Shown here: positions 1-5,160 of the stretch, one piece after another
Layout of the letters: every line of letters starts with the position of its first letter
Numbering within the stretch: the stretch's first letter is position 1
Assembly (NCBI GenBank): GCA_002317475.1
Contig: DCIS01000084.1
Coordinates: 1,412-6,571 of the forward strand
Reading direction: 5' to 3'
Source of the DNA: Prevotellaceae bacterium UBA1720
GTDB lineage: Bacteria > Bacteroidota > Bacteroidia > Bacteroidales > Bacteroidaceae
DNA: 5,160 nucleotides
Program-made: the position numbers and the translations under genes
The notes under the pieces: model-generated
Databases searched by the model: none
What the model was told of the DNA's origin: nothing
The model's input: only the letters and a program-made list of their open reading frames with translations

Positions 1-9
1 AGCAATGAT

Positions 10-84
10 GGTGCCTTGGATGAGTGGCTTAGTCACCGGTCTGCAAAACCGTCTACGGCGGTTCGAATCCGCCAGGCACCTCCA
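10..84 (+). tRNA. tRNA-Cys, anticodon GCA
   Basis: A full cloverleaf can be folded by eye. The acceptor stem pairs GGTGCCT (10-16) with AGGCACC (74-80). A short D-arm spans 19-34. The anticodon loop is CTGCAAA (41-47), with anticodon GCA at 43-45. A four-base variable loop (53-56) follows, then a T-arm GGCGG / TTCGAAT / CCGCC (57-73). The discriminator base is T at 81, the identity base typical of tRNA-Cys, and the CCA tail is encoded at 82-84. The outermost anticodon-stem pair (C36 with T52) is a mismatch; everything else is standard. An intrinsic terminator begins about 13 bp downstream, so the gene ends a transcript. Its promoter is not in the window, so it may be the last member of a longer tRNA transcript. 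No second copy of the tRNA 3' end is visible, so there is no sign of an attachment site. Confidence 0.97.
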
Positions 85-97
85 CGCTTGACAATCG

Positions 98-131
98 AAA
101 CCTAAGTCCCAGGACTTAGGTTTTCTTGTTT
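98..131 (+). terminator. Rho-independent terminator of the tRNA-Cys transcript
   Basis: The arms CCTAAGTCC (101-109) and GGACTTAGG (112-120) are perfectly complementary. The stem extends outward through AAA (98-100) with TTT (121-123). The central CA is too short for a loop, so the closing C-G pair probably opens to give a four-base loop. A T-rich run, TTTTCTTGTTT (121-131), follows on the + strand. The minus-strand flank is not T-rich enough to suggest two-way termination. The position directly after the tRNA supports its role. Confidence 0.85.
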
Positions 132-184
132 AGTGCAACCAAATATAGCTAACCAAAAAACACCTAATAAATATACGCGCACGC

Positions 185-2920
185 ATGAAAAGACTGATAC
201 TCTTGCCACTTTTGACCTTTACAACATCCATCATAGCACAGGTTACCAGCAACGCTCAGTTTCAGATACCCTACAAAAAGGCTGATGTTCAGTTGTTGTT
301 CCGTACCACAGACAAGGGTACGCCTACCCCACTGGAATGGGGTTTTGACCTGGCATGGCTCAGTGAAGATAATGTGCGACGTGGCATTGCCTTTTGTGGA
401 CAAGAGGTTGTGGACATCATGCGTCTGTCCTTCCAACCCACCTACAGCGTGGCCAGTGGTTCGTTCAACGCTGCCCAGATCAAAGACTTGGACAGCAGAA
501 TATCTGCAGTCAAGAAATGGTGCAAAAAGGACATCACATACAACATCAACTGCGACCATACCTCGTTGGATGAATGGTACAACGACGATGTCAGCACCAG
601 TGCAGAGCGTGCTAAAAACTGGGCAAAGCTGATAGACATGACGGCAGACTACTACAAGTCAAAAGGCTTAGACAACCTGGTGAGTATCAGTCCATTGAAT
701 GAACCTGACTACGAGTGGCATGCCTTACCAACCTTTAAGCACAGGCAGGCTGACTTCAAGGAGATATGCAAGTTGCTGAAGACTGACCCCACCTACAAGG
801 AGAAATATGCCAACGTACGTCTGTGTGGAGGCAATACGCTTAATGATGACCAGGCTTACACTTGGTGGAACAATCTGAAAGCCTATCTCGATGAGGGCAA
901 TACTCATCAGTTGGCTGGTGATTTCGACCACTATGCAGATTTTTACACCAAAGTACGTTCTGCAGGGCATCATGCCACTAATGACGAGTTGCACAATTCA
1001 ATGGAGGGTATGGTAGGTGTGGAATATGGACTACAGACTGCCATCTGGTGGGGAAGTGCCGAATATGCCCGTGCACAGTTCATGAAGGCTACCTACCAGG
1101 GCAATCCCGGTTCTCGTCTGGCTTATGGTGAGCATCGTGACAACTGGAGTTCGGCAACCGTTTATCGTCAAGCCAATGGCGCCATTCAGGGTTTTGCCGG
1201 TTGTAGTGAACGACAGGCTAAGACAACCAACTTTGAGTATGTCTCCACGGATCGTGACGTCTACTTCAACGGACTGGGTCCTATGCGTCATTTTGTACTC
1301 GAATTGCCTGGTGGAACAGGCTATGGCACTGAAGATCAGAAGAGTGCTGAGACCGTCTTCGACATCCAGACCGGTGAAGACGTACAGCCCTATATCAATG
1401 GTATCTATCATATCGTGAACAAGTTCTGCAATAAGACAGGCACAAAGGGTAAGTATCTTGGTTTCAAGTCTAATCCAGGAACGGGATGGACTCAGTTACA
1501 GCAAAATACCAAGCCAACCAGTGCAACCAATGCAGCCTTCGTACAATGGTATGTGACACCTGTCAGCACTCGTATTGGAGGTGACTTCAGCTATTATGAT
1601 TTCCGTTTGGTCGGAAATGACAAACTACGTATTGATATCAAGAACTGGAGTCTGGACAGCGGAGCACAAGTTGGTACTTATCCTGGTGATCTGGGTAACC
1701 TGGAACAATGGTACCTCCAGTATGCAGGAGATGGATGGTTCTATATACGCAGCAAGCACAGTGCTATGGCCTTGACTTGTAATGGTGTGACAGCAGGTTC
1801 TGCCAATGTCACCCAAACCACATTCAAGGAGGGTGAGGAGAAGCAGATGTGGCGTTTCATTGGTGCTGAGGACGATTACGACAGAGAGGCACCTGAAGCA
1901 CCAAGCCTGCTCACTGCTACTCCCCAACCTGCCAGTATACGTCTGAAATGGAATAGTGTACATGCTGTGGATATCATGGGTTATGACGTTCTACGTGCAG
2001 TTTCAGGGACAGAGGATTGGGACATTGTGGCACGTAACCTCCAGGATACTTGCTTCGTAGACAACTCTGCCGAGGATGACGTAACCTATCAGTATGCTGT
2101 CCGTTGTTCAGACAAATCATTAAACCGCAGTGAGAAAAGCAGTATCGTTGAGGTTTCTGTGACAAAGGAGAAGGCACTCATCTGCCAACTGGATTTTGAC
2201 AACAATCTCTCTGACAGTTCCGTTGATGGCAATCATGCCCTGATGGCTGATGATGCCAACTACAACAACAAGTCAACCTTCGTCAAGCACGGTACTGGCT
2301 TACTTGACCTTACTGATGGCAATAGTTTCGTTCAGCTGCCCAGCACCATAGGTCACCACAACAACCTTACTGTCTGCTGTTGGGTGCGTCGTACTAATTC
2401 CGCTGCAAAATGGGAACGCATCTTTGATTTTGGCAATGGTGAGGGAGAAAGTATTTCCCTGACACCCTATAATGGATCGAAGATGGAACTGCAGTTAAAG
2501 CACGACGATGTAACTGAAGTCCTTCAGGTTGCCGCGTTAAGCATTGGGGTAAAACATGTAGCGGTTACGATTGACGGTGACAACCATGTTGCCTCCATCT
2601 ATGTGAATGGTGAACTTAAGGGAACAAAGGAGAACATTGTGGTTGTTCCCAATGAGATTAATGGTGTATGTAACTACATTGGCCGAAGTCAATACAATGC
2701 TGACCCTATCTTCCAGGGATATATTGACGATTTCCGTGTTTATAACTATGCCTTGTCAGCTGAGGAGATTGCCAACATCATCGACGCAGAACGAGATGGT
2801 ATTCAGGAAATTACCAAAGAAGAAGCTGAGAATGCTGAACGTACCTATGACCTCAATGGCCGACCTACAACAAAGGAGCAAGGAGTTAAAATAAAGAAGG
2901 GCACCAAGGTGCTCTTCTAA
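185..2920 (+). CDS. Secreted multidomain glycoside hydrolase (clan GH-A-like) with ricin, FN3 and LamG modules
   Basis: This 911-residue protein is probably exported and acts on a polysaccharide or glycoprotein glycan; the substrate is unknown. Residues 1-19 form a signal peptide (basic start, hydrophobic core, cut near IIA-Q) with no lipobox Cys. Residues ~30-330 read as a (beta/alpha)8 barrel: 'SISPLNEPDYEW' (165-178) gives the clan GH-A Asn-Glu pair, with E173 as likely acid/base. A Glu about 100 residues later in 'NSMEGMVGVEYG' (E274, less likely E280) is placed as the nucleophile at strand 7. A beta-rich region (~330-412) follows. Residues ~404-560 look like a ricin-type beta-trefoil with QW, QW and QMW repeats at 454, 508 and 554. 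Next are an FN3 domain (~569-660) and a LamG/concanavalin-like domain (~664-866). The tail at 887-911 resembles a short sorting motif. GH30 is the nearest family I can suggest, but I cannot assign one. The ATG at 185 puts the signal peptide at the N-terminus. No SusC/SusD pair is adjacent. Confidence 0.85.
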   Translation: MKRLILLPLLTFTTSIIAQVTSNAQFQIPYKKADVQLLFRTTDKGTPTPLEWGFDLAWLSEDNVRRGIAFCGQEVVDIMRLSFQPTYSVASGSFNAAQIKDLDSRISAVKKWCKKDITYNINCDHTSLDEWYNDDVSTSAERAKNWAKLIDMTADYYKSKGLDNLVSISPLNEPDYEWHALPTFKHRQADFKEICKLLKTDPTYKEKYANVRLCGGNTLNDDQAYTWWNNLKAYLDEGNTHQLAGDFDHYADFYTKVRSAGHHATNDELHNSMEGMVGVEYGLQTAIWWGSAEYARAQFMKATYQGNPGSRLAYGEHRDNWSSATVYRQANGAIQGFAGCSERQAKTTNFEYVSTDRDVYFNGLGPMRHFVLELPGGTGYGTEDQKSAETVFDIQTGEDVQPYINGIYHIVNKFCNKTGTKGKYLGFKSNPGTGWTQLQQNTKPTSATNAAFVQWYVTPVSTRIGGDFSYYDFRLVGNDKLRIDIKNWSLDSGAQVGTYPGDLGNLEQWYLQYAGDGWFYIRSKHSAMALTCNGVTAGSANVTQTTFKEGEEKQMWRFIGAEDDYDREAPEAPSLLTATPQPASIRLKWNSVHAVDIMGYDVLRAVSGTEDWDIVARNLQDTCFVDNSAEDDVTYQYAVRCSDKSLNRSEKSSIVEVSVTKEKALICQLDFDNNLSDSSVDGNHALMADDANYNNKSTFVKHGTGLLDLTDGNSFVQLPSTIGHHNNLTVCCWVRRTNSAAKWERIFDFGNGEGESISLTPYNGSKMELQLKHDDVTEVLQVAALSIGVKHVAVTIDGDNHVASIYVNGELKGTKENIVVVPNEINGVCNYIGRSQYNADPIFQGYIDDFRVYNYALSAEEIANIIDAERDGIQEITKEEAENAERTYDLNGRPTTKEQGVKIKKGTKVLF
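2885..2918 (-). terminator. Possible terminator of the minus-strand operon, inside the end of the hydrolase gene
   Basis: The arms 2895-2905 and 2908-2918 form an 11-bp hairpin around a central AA. As + RNA it is fully paired with one G-U wobble, but no T-run follows. As minus-strand RNA it has one A-C mismatch (2913 with 2900) and is followed by TTATTTT, as expected of an intrinsic terminator. It lies 32 bp past the stop of the minus-strand acyltransferase gene, in the last codons of the hydrolase. The loop must open to four bases. The coding constraint of the C-terminal tail could also explain part of the sequence. Confidence 0.4.
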
Positions 2921-2949
2921 AAACCATATAGTGAAAACAAATGGGAATA

Positions 2950-3924
2950 CTAAAGGTCCCACTCATACGTGTCATAGCAAATGGTGCGACCTGCAAAACC
3001 CTCCTTCTGTGACACTAAGGTTTCGTTGAGCACACTTCCGTCCCCTTCTGTGGAACGTCCAAAATCCAGATAGGTATAATCGGGGTATTCCTGGTTGATG
3101 ACATAGTCGTATAGAGCATCCATGGCACCTATCTGCTTGCCGTGAAGGGTGGCCGAACTGTATTGAGCATGCACTACCTGAGGGGAGAGATAAAGCAGCA
3201 AACCACCGACCATTTCTCCGTTTACATGAGCCGTATAGAGCACTATTTCTTTTGGGAAACGACTGTGCAAGAGGGTTATCTCCTCCAGTGTATGCACAGG
3301 TTTTACGTTATAGTTAGTCTGAAGGTTGTCTGAAAGAATCTGCCAAAACGTAGCAAAATCTTCACTCCTTTCCACCACAACCCCAGCCTCCTGGGCATGA
3401 CGAAGTGAACGTCTTCGCAAACGACGCCAACGAATATGTTGCTGCAGGGCAATAGCCGTTCCAATGTCACGTGAGGTGATGCGTGCCTTGCATTCCCAGA
3501 AGATGGGATAGAGATCCTCCTCAGACGGAACCTGATGATACACCCATGGAACAGGCTTGTATAGTACATGCCTGAAACCATGCAGACGAAGGTATTCATT
3601 GAGTTCCACGAATAGTTGCACCACATCAGCTGAGGTTACGTCCATGTTCATGATTAATCCACCATACGTCAAACCACGGTGCGTGCAAAAGTCCTCTCCT
3701 TTCTCATGGGCAGGAAGCAGTGAATGCAGTTTGTTGCCTACGTAGAACATCAGGGAATGATCCTGGAATCTGTCTGCGTGATAATCCATATAGCCACGCT
3801 GGAAAAGGAAAGTGGCATTACGTGCCGTTGACACGTATGCATTCCATGCCTTCTCATCTGCAGCTGTATAACGTTTAATAGTAAACATAGGATTTTGATT
3901 ATCACTATTGACTTTCAGATGCAT
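2950..3924 (-). CDS. GNAT/FemAB-like acyltransferase, probably acting on an amino sugar or surface glycan precursor
   Basis: This 324-residue cytoplasmic protein resembles the GNAT-family (Acetyltransf_6/FemAB-like) proteins common beside sugar-nucleotide genes in Bacteroidetes. Family hallmarks as I recall them are the N-terminal 'IKRYTAADEKAWNAYV' (16-31), 'NATFLFQRGYMDYH' (36-49), 'GLTYGGL' (84-90) and 'NVKPVHTLEEI' (206-216). The C-terminal half has 'YLDFGRSTEGDGSVLNE' (285-301) and 'KEGFAGR' (307-313). A strongly basic helix lies at 165-176. The likely reaction is transfer of an acyl group, usually acetyl, to an amine on a sugar; substrate and donor are inferred. Its ATG at 3924 shares one base with the upstream isomerase stop (TAATG), pointing to translational coupling. 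However, Met13 (3888) starts 'MFTIKRYT', which fits the family's usual N-terminus better, so the true start could be there. It is the last gene before the convergent hydrolase. Confidence 0.8.
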   Translation of the reverse strand: MHLKVNSDNQNPMFTIKRYTAADEKAWNAYVSTARNATFLFQRGYMDYHADRFQDHSLMFYVGNKLHSLLPAHEKGEDFCTHRGLTYGGLIMNMDVTSADVVQLFVELNEYLRLHGFRHVLYKPVPWVYHQVPSEEDLYPIFWECKARITSRDIGTAIALQQHIRWRRLRRRSLRHAQEAGVVVERSEDFATFWQILSDNLQTNYNVKPVHTLEEITLLHSRFPKEIVLYTAHVNGEMVGGLLLYLSPQVVHAQYSSATLHGKQIGAMDALYDYVINQEYPDYTYLDFGRSTEGDGSVLNETLVSQKEGFAGRTICYDTYEWDL

Positions 3925-4328
3925 TATCTGTTCACATACTTCACAAACTCATCGTAATCGTAGATGTAATCCTCTGGTTCATAGAGTTCTGAGGCCAGCA
4001 CCACACAGACGGCACCTGTAGAGAAATCATCCAGTGTACGCCATACCTCGGTATCAACAAGCAAACCTTCCCATGGATGATTCAGATGATACGCCTCCTT
4101 GTTTCCCTTTCCATCGTCCAGGTTGACGATGAACGAACCACTCATAGCCACGATCAACTGCTTCAGTTTCTTGTGTGCATGTCCACCTCTGCTTTCACCA
4201 CTGGGCACATCGTATGTCCAGTAGACCCTCTTAACTTCAAAAGGCACCTCGGCGAGTTGTTCCACGACGGTCAAATTGCCACGAGTGGGGTCTGTTATCT
4301 TAGGTAAAGTGATGATTCTTCCTGTCAT
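3924..4328 (-). CDS. FdtA/QdtA-family cupin sugar 3,4-ketoisomerase (WxcM-like)
   Basis: This 134-residue protein is a single cupin-fold domain, the usual size for the family. Characterised members interconvert dTDP-4-keto-6-deoxyglucose and the matching 3-keto sugar, the step before an aminotransferase makes a 3-amino-3,6-dideoxyhexose. Visible hallmarks are 'RVYWTYDVP' (34-42), 'SRGGHAHKKLKQLIVAMSGS' (46-65) with the paired histidines H50 and H52 expected in the active site, 'LDDG' (70-73), the 'HPWEGLLVD' stretch (84-92) and 'ASELYEPEDYIYDYDEF' (112-128). FdtA (galacto product) and QdtA (gluco product) cannot be told apart here. The reading frame extends upstream to 4385, but the start at 4328 (MTGRIITLP) matches the family. 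It also lies about 20 bases after the expected transcription start of the promoter at 4356-4386, whereas the upstream codons would lie within that promoter. It is the first gene of a two-gene operon. Confidence 0.88.
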   Translation of the reverse strand: MTGRIITLPKITDPTRGNLTVVEQLAEVPFEVKRVYWTYDVPSGESRGGHAHKKLKQLIVAMSGSFIVNLDDGKGNKEAYHLNHPWEGLLVDTEVWRTLDDFSTGAVCVVLASELYEPEDYIYDYDEFVKYVNR

Positions 4329-4355
4329 TACGACCAAAATGATACTTTTATATGG

Positions 4356-4386
4356 CAAAGTTAAGAAATATATTTTGTAAAACAAA
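4356..4386 (-). promoter_or_regulatory. Bacteroidetes-type promoter of the isomerase-acyltransferase operon
   Basis: Read on the minus strand, a TTTG -33 box (4386-4383) is followed by a 19-bp spacer and then TAACTTTG (4363-4356). This is an exact match to the Bacteroidetes -7 consensus TAnnTTTG, followed by C. Transcription should start near 4350, leaving a short leader of about 20 bases before the ATG at 4328. No Shine-Dalgarno sequence is present, which is normal for the phylum. Confidence 0.8.
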
Positions 4387-4404
4387 GACTTTATCGTAAC
4401 TTTG
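4374..4404 (+). promoter_or_regulatory. Bacteroidetes-type promoter of the S8 protease gene
   Basis: On the + strand a TTTG -33 box (4374-4377) is followed by a 19-bp spacer and TAACTTTG (4397-4404), again an exact TAnnTTTG match, here followed by T. Transcription should start near 4410, giving an AT-rich leader of roughly 50 bases before the GTG at 4463. It overlaps the divergent promoter on the other strand. Confidence 0.8.
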
Positions 4405-4462
4405 TATTTAGATGTAGCGGAATTCCATAGATTTCGTTAATATATGTACAATATTATATAAA

Positions 4463-5160
4463 GTGGATAGAAAACTTATACATATCATCGCGTTTTGGGT
4501 CATTTGCCTGACAACGATGGCTCAGGTTTCCTCTTTGGGTAAAATGTCATCCATGATCAGACGTATGGCATTAGAAAACCGTGGTGCTGTCTCTACGCGT
4601 GCCTCGCAACCTACTCAAGTGAAAGAAGTCATGGCCCTGGTAAAGTGTACAGATGCAGAGGTTTTGCGCCAAGAGGGGTGTCGCGCTATTCGCAACTGGG
4701 GTGATATCTATGCTACAAGCATTCCCCTGAGCAGACTCTCCTCCCTATCCCAAAGAAGTGAAGTAAAGCGTATCGAGGCTGGTCATACCTGCGAGATATG
4801 TGTTGATACCACTGCCATCCTGCTTGGAGTCAGTGATGTCCGTCAAGGTTTTGAGGGTGTGCCAGGACTTACGGGTAAGGGTGTCGTTATGGGCATTCAG
4901 GATGTAGGTTTTGACCTTACTCATCCCACATTCTACAGTCGTGATCTGAAGGAATACCGTATCAAGGCCTTTTGGGATATGCTTGACGCAGACTCATTGG
5001 AGAGCAAACTTTATGTGGGACGTGACTATACTTCTCAAGATGCCATCCTGCACAAGGCTGTAGCCACTGATGGTTGCAAGCAGACTCACGGCGTTCACAC
5101 GGCAGGCATTGCTGCTGGTAGTGGTTATGACTCCCCATACATGGGTATGGCTCCTGAAGC
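4463..5160 (+). CDS. Secreted subtilisin-like serine protease (S8), 3' end outside the window
   Basis: The first 232 codons of an exported subtilase are present and the frame is open at the edge. Residues 1-21 form a signal peptide (basic start, hydrophobic IIAFWVICLTTMA, then Q). Residues ~50-110 look like the propeptide of Bacteroidales S8 proteases, including 'NWGDIYATSIPLSRLSSL' (78-95) and 'VKRIEAG' (101-107). The catalytic domain starts near 'GLTGKGVVMGIQDVGFDLTH' (135-154). Asp147 is the catalytic Asp (DVG instead of the usual DTG/DSG), and His209 in 'THGVHTAGIAAG' (208-219) is the catalytic His. The Ser motif lies beyond 5160. I chose the GTG at 4463 because the frame is closed by TAG at 4415-4417 and has no ATG before 4517. 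Starting at 4517 would remove the signal peptide. The protein acts in the periplasm, at the surface or outside; its substrates are unknown. The divergent neighbour is a sugar isomerase with no evident functional link. Confidence 0.85.
   Translation, partial: MDRKLIHIIAFWVICLTTMAQVSSLGKMSSMIRRMALENRGAVSTRASQPTQVKEVMALVKCTDAEVLRQEGCRAIRNWGDIYATSIPLSRLSSLSQRSEVKRIEAGHTCEICVDTTAILLGVSDVRQGFEGVPGLTGKGVVMGIQDVGFDLTHPTFYSRDLKEYRIKAFWDMLDADSLESKLYVGRDYTSQDAILHKAVATDGCKQTHGVHTAGIAAGSGYDSPYMGMAPE

Larger units (their letters stand above)
4356..4404. repeat. Dyad-symmetric promoter region (nested inverted repeats centred on 4380)
   Basis: The outer arms CAAAGTTA (4356-4363) and TAACTTTG (4397-4404) are perfect inverted repeats. 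The inner arms TTTGT (4374-4378) and ACAAA (4382-4386) are also perfect inverted repeats. Both pairs share the same centre at 4380. They are the -7 and -33 boxes of the two divergent promoters, so each -33 box lies inside the other promoter's spacer. Confidence 0.75.

Noticed and set aside
10..84. tRNA-Cys as an integration site for a mobile element.
   Set aside because: No second copy of the tRNA 3' end, no integrase and no phage or plasmid gene is visible in the window.
126..157. Possible promoter for the hydrolase gene (TTG at 126-128, about 21 bp, then TAACCAAA).
   Set aside because: Only the TA of the -7 box matches TAnnTTTG and the -33 box is partial. I see no supportable promoter in 121-184; an undetected weak or activator-dependent one is possible.
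164..559. Long open frame on the minus strand opposite the start of the hydrolase gene; similar open frames lie opposite much of 185-2920.
   Set aside because: They are antisense to a clearly coding gene with recognisable domains, carry no recognisable motif themselves and have no promoter.
3142..3333. Short + strand open frames inside the acyltransferase and isomerase genes (for example 3142-3333, 4077-4307).
   Set aside because: They are shadows of genes with clear family motifs on the minus strand and show no protein-like features.
4329..4385. Upstream extension of the isomerase reading frame by 19 codons to 4385.
   Set aside because: The extra residues do not match the family N-terminus and the extension runs through the promoter boxes, upstream of the expected transcription start.
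4438..4456. AT-rich inverted repeat TAATAT...ATATTA in the protease leader, around GTAC.
   Set aside because: Only six A/T pairs around a seven-base centre, in very AT-rich sequence; expected by chance.

Overview
The window looks like a chromosomal segment of a Bacteroidales bacterium, most likely a Prevotella/Segatella-type gut or oral species. Four things point there. Two near-perfect Bacteroidetes promoters (TTTG, 19 bp, TAnnTTTG) are present. The genes lack Shine-Dalgarno sequences. The large exported enzyme ends in the short 'YDLNGR...KKGTKVLF' tail common on Prevotella secreted proteins. The gene families are those expected of a glycan-degrading, polysaccharide-coated anaerobe. Taxonomy is an inference from these signs only.

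Layout, left to right. A complete tRNA-Cys(GCA) with encoded CCA lies at 10-84, followed by its own intrinsic terminator (about 98-131). A 911-residue exported multidomain protein follows at 185-2920 on +: signal peptide, clan GH-A-like (beta/alpha)8 glycoside hydrolase domain, ricin-type beta-trefoil, fibronectin type III, LamG/concanavalin-like domain and C-terminal tail. Convergent to it is a two-gene minus-strand operon. Its first gene (3924-4328) encodes an FdtA/QdtA-type cupin sugar 3,4-ketoisomerase. Its second (2950-3924) encodes a GNAT/FemAB-like acyltransferase, joined to the first by a TAATG stop/start overlap. The two convergent stops are 29 bp apart, and a hairpin at the end of the hydrolase gene may terminate the operon. 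Divergent from the operon is a secreted subtilisin-like (S8) protease that starts with GTG at 4463 and runs off the right edge.

How the genes relate. The cupin and acyltransferase probably make or modify a nucleotide-activated deoxysugar for surface glycan. The usual partner aminotransferase is not in the window. The hydrolase and the protease are independent exported degradative enzymes. The most distinctive non-coding feature is between the isomerase and protease genes: two overlapping divergent promoters arranged with exact dyad symmetry about position 4380, so the two transcription units probably compete for RNA polymerase or share a regulator.

I see no CRISPR array, insertion sequence, phage gene or toxin-antitoxin pair. 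I do not see a clearly new multi-gene system. The points most worth checking are the shared promoter, the unassigned hydrolase catalytic domain and the orphan isomerase-acyltransferase pair.
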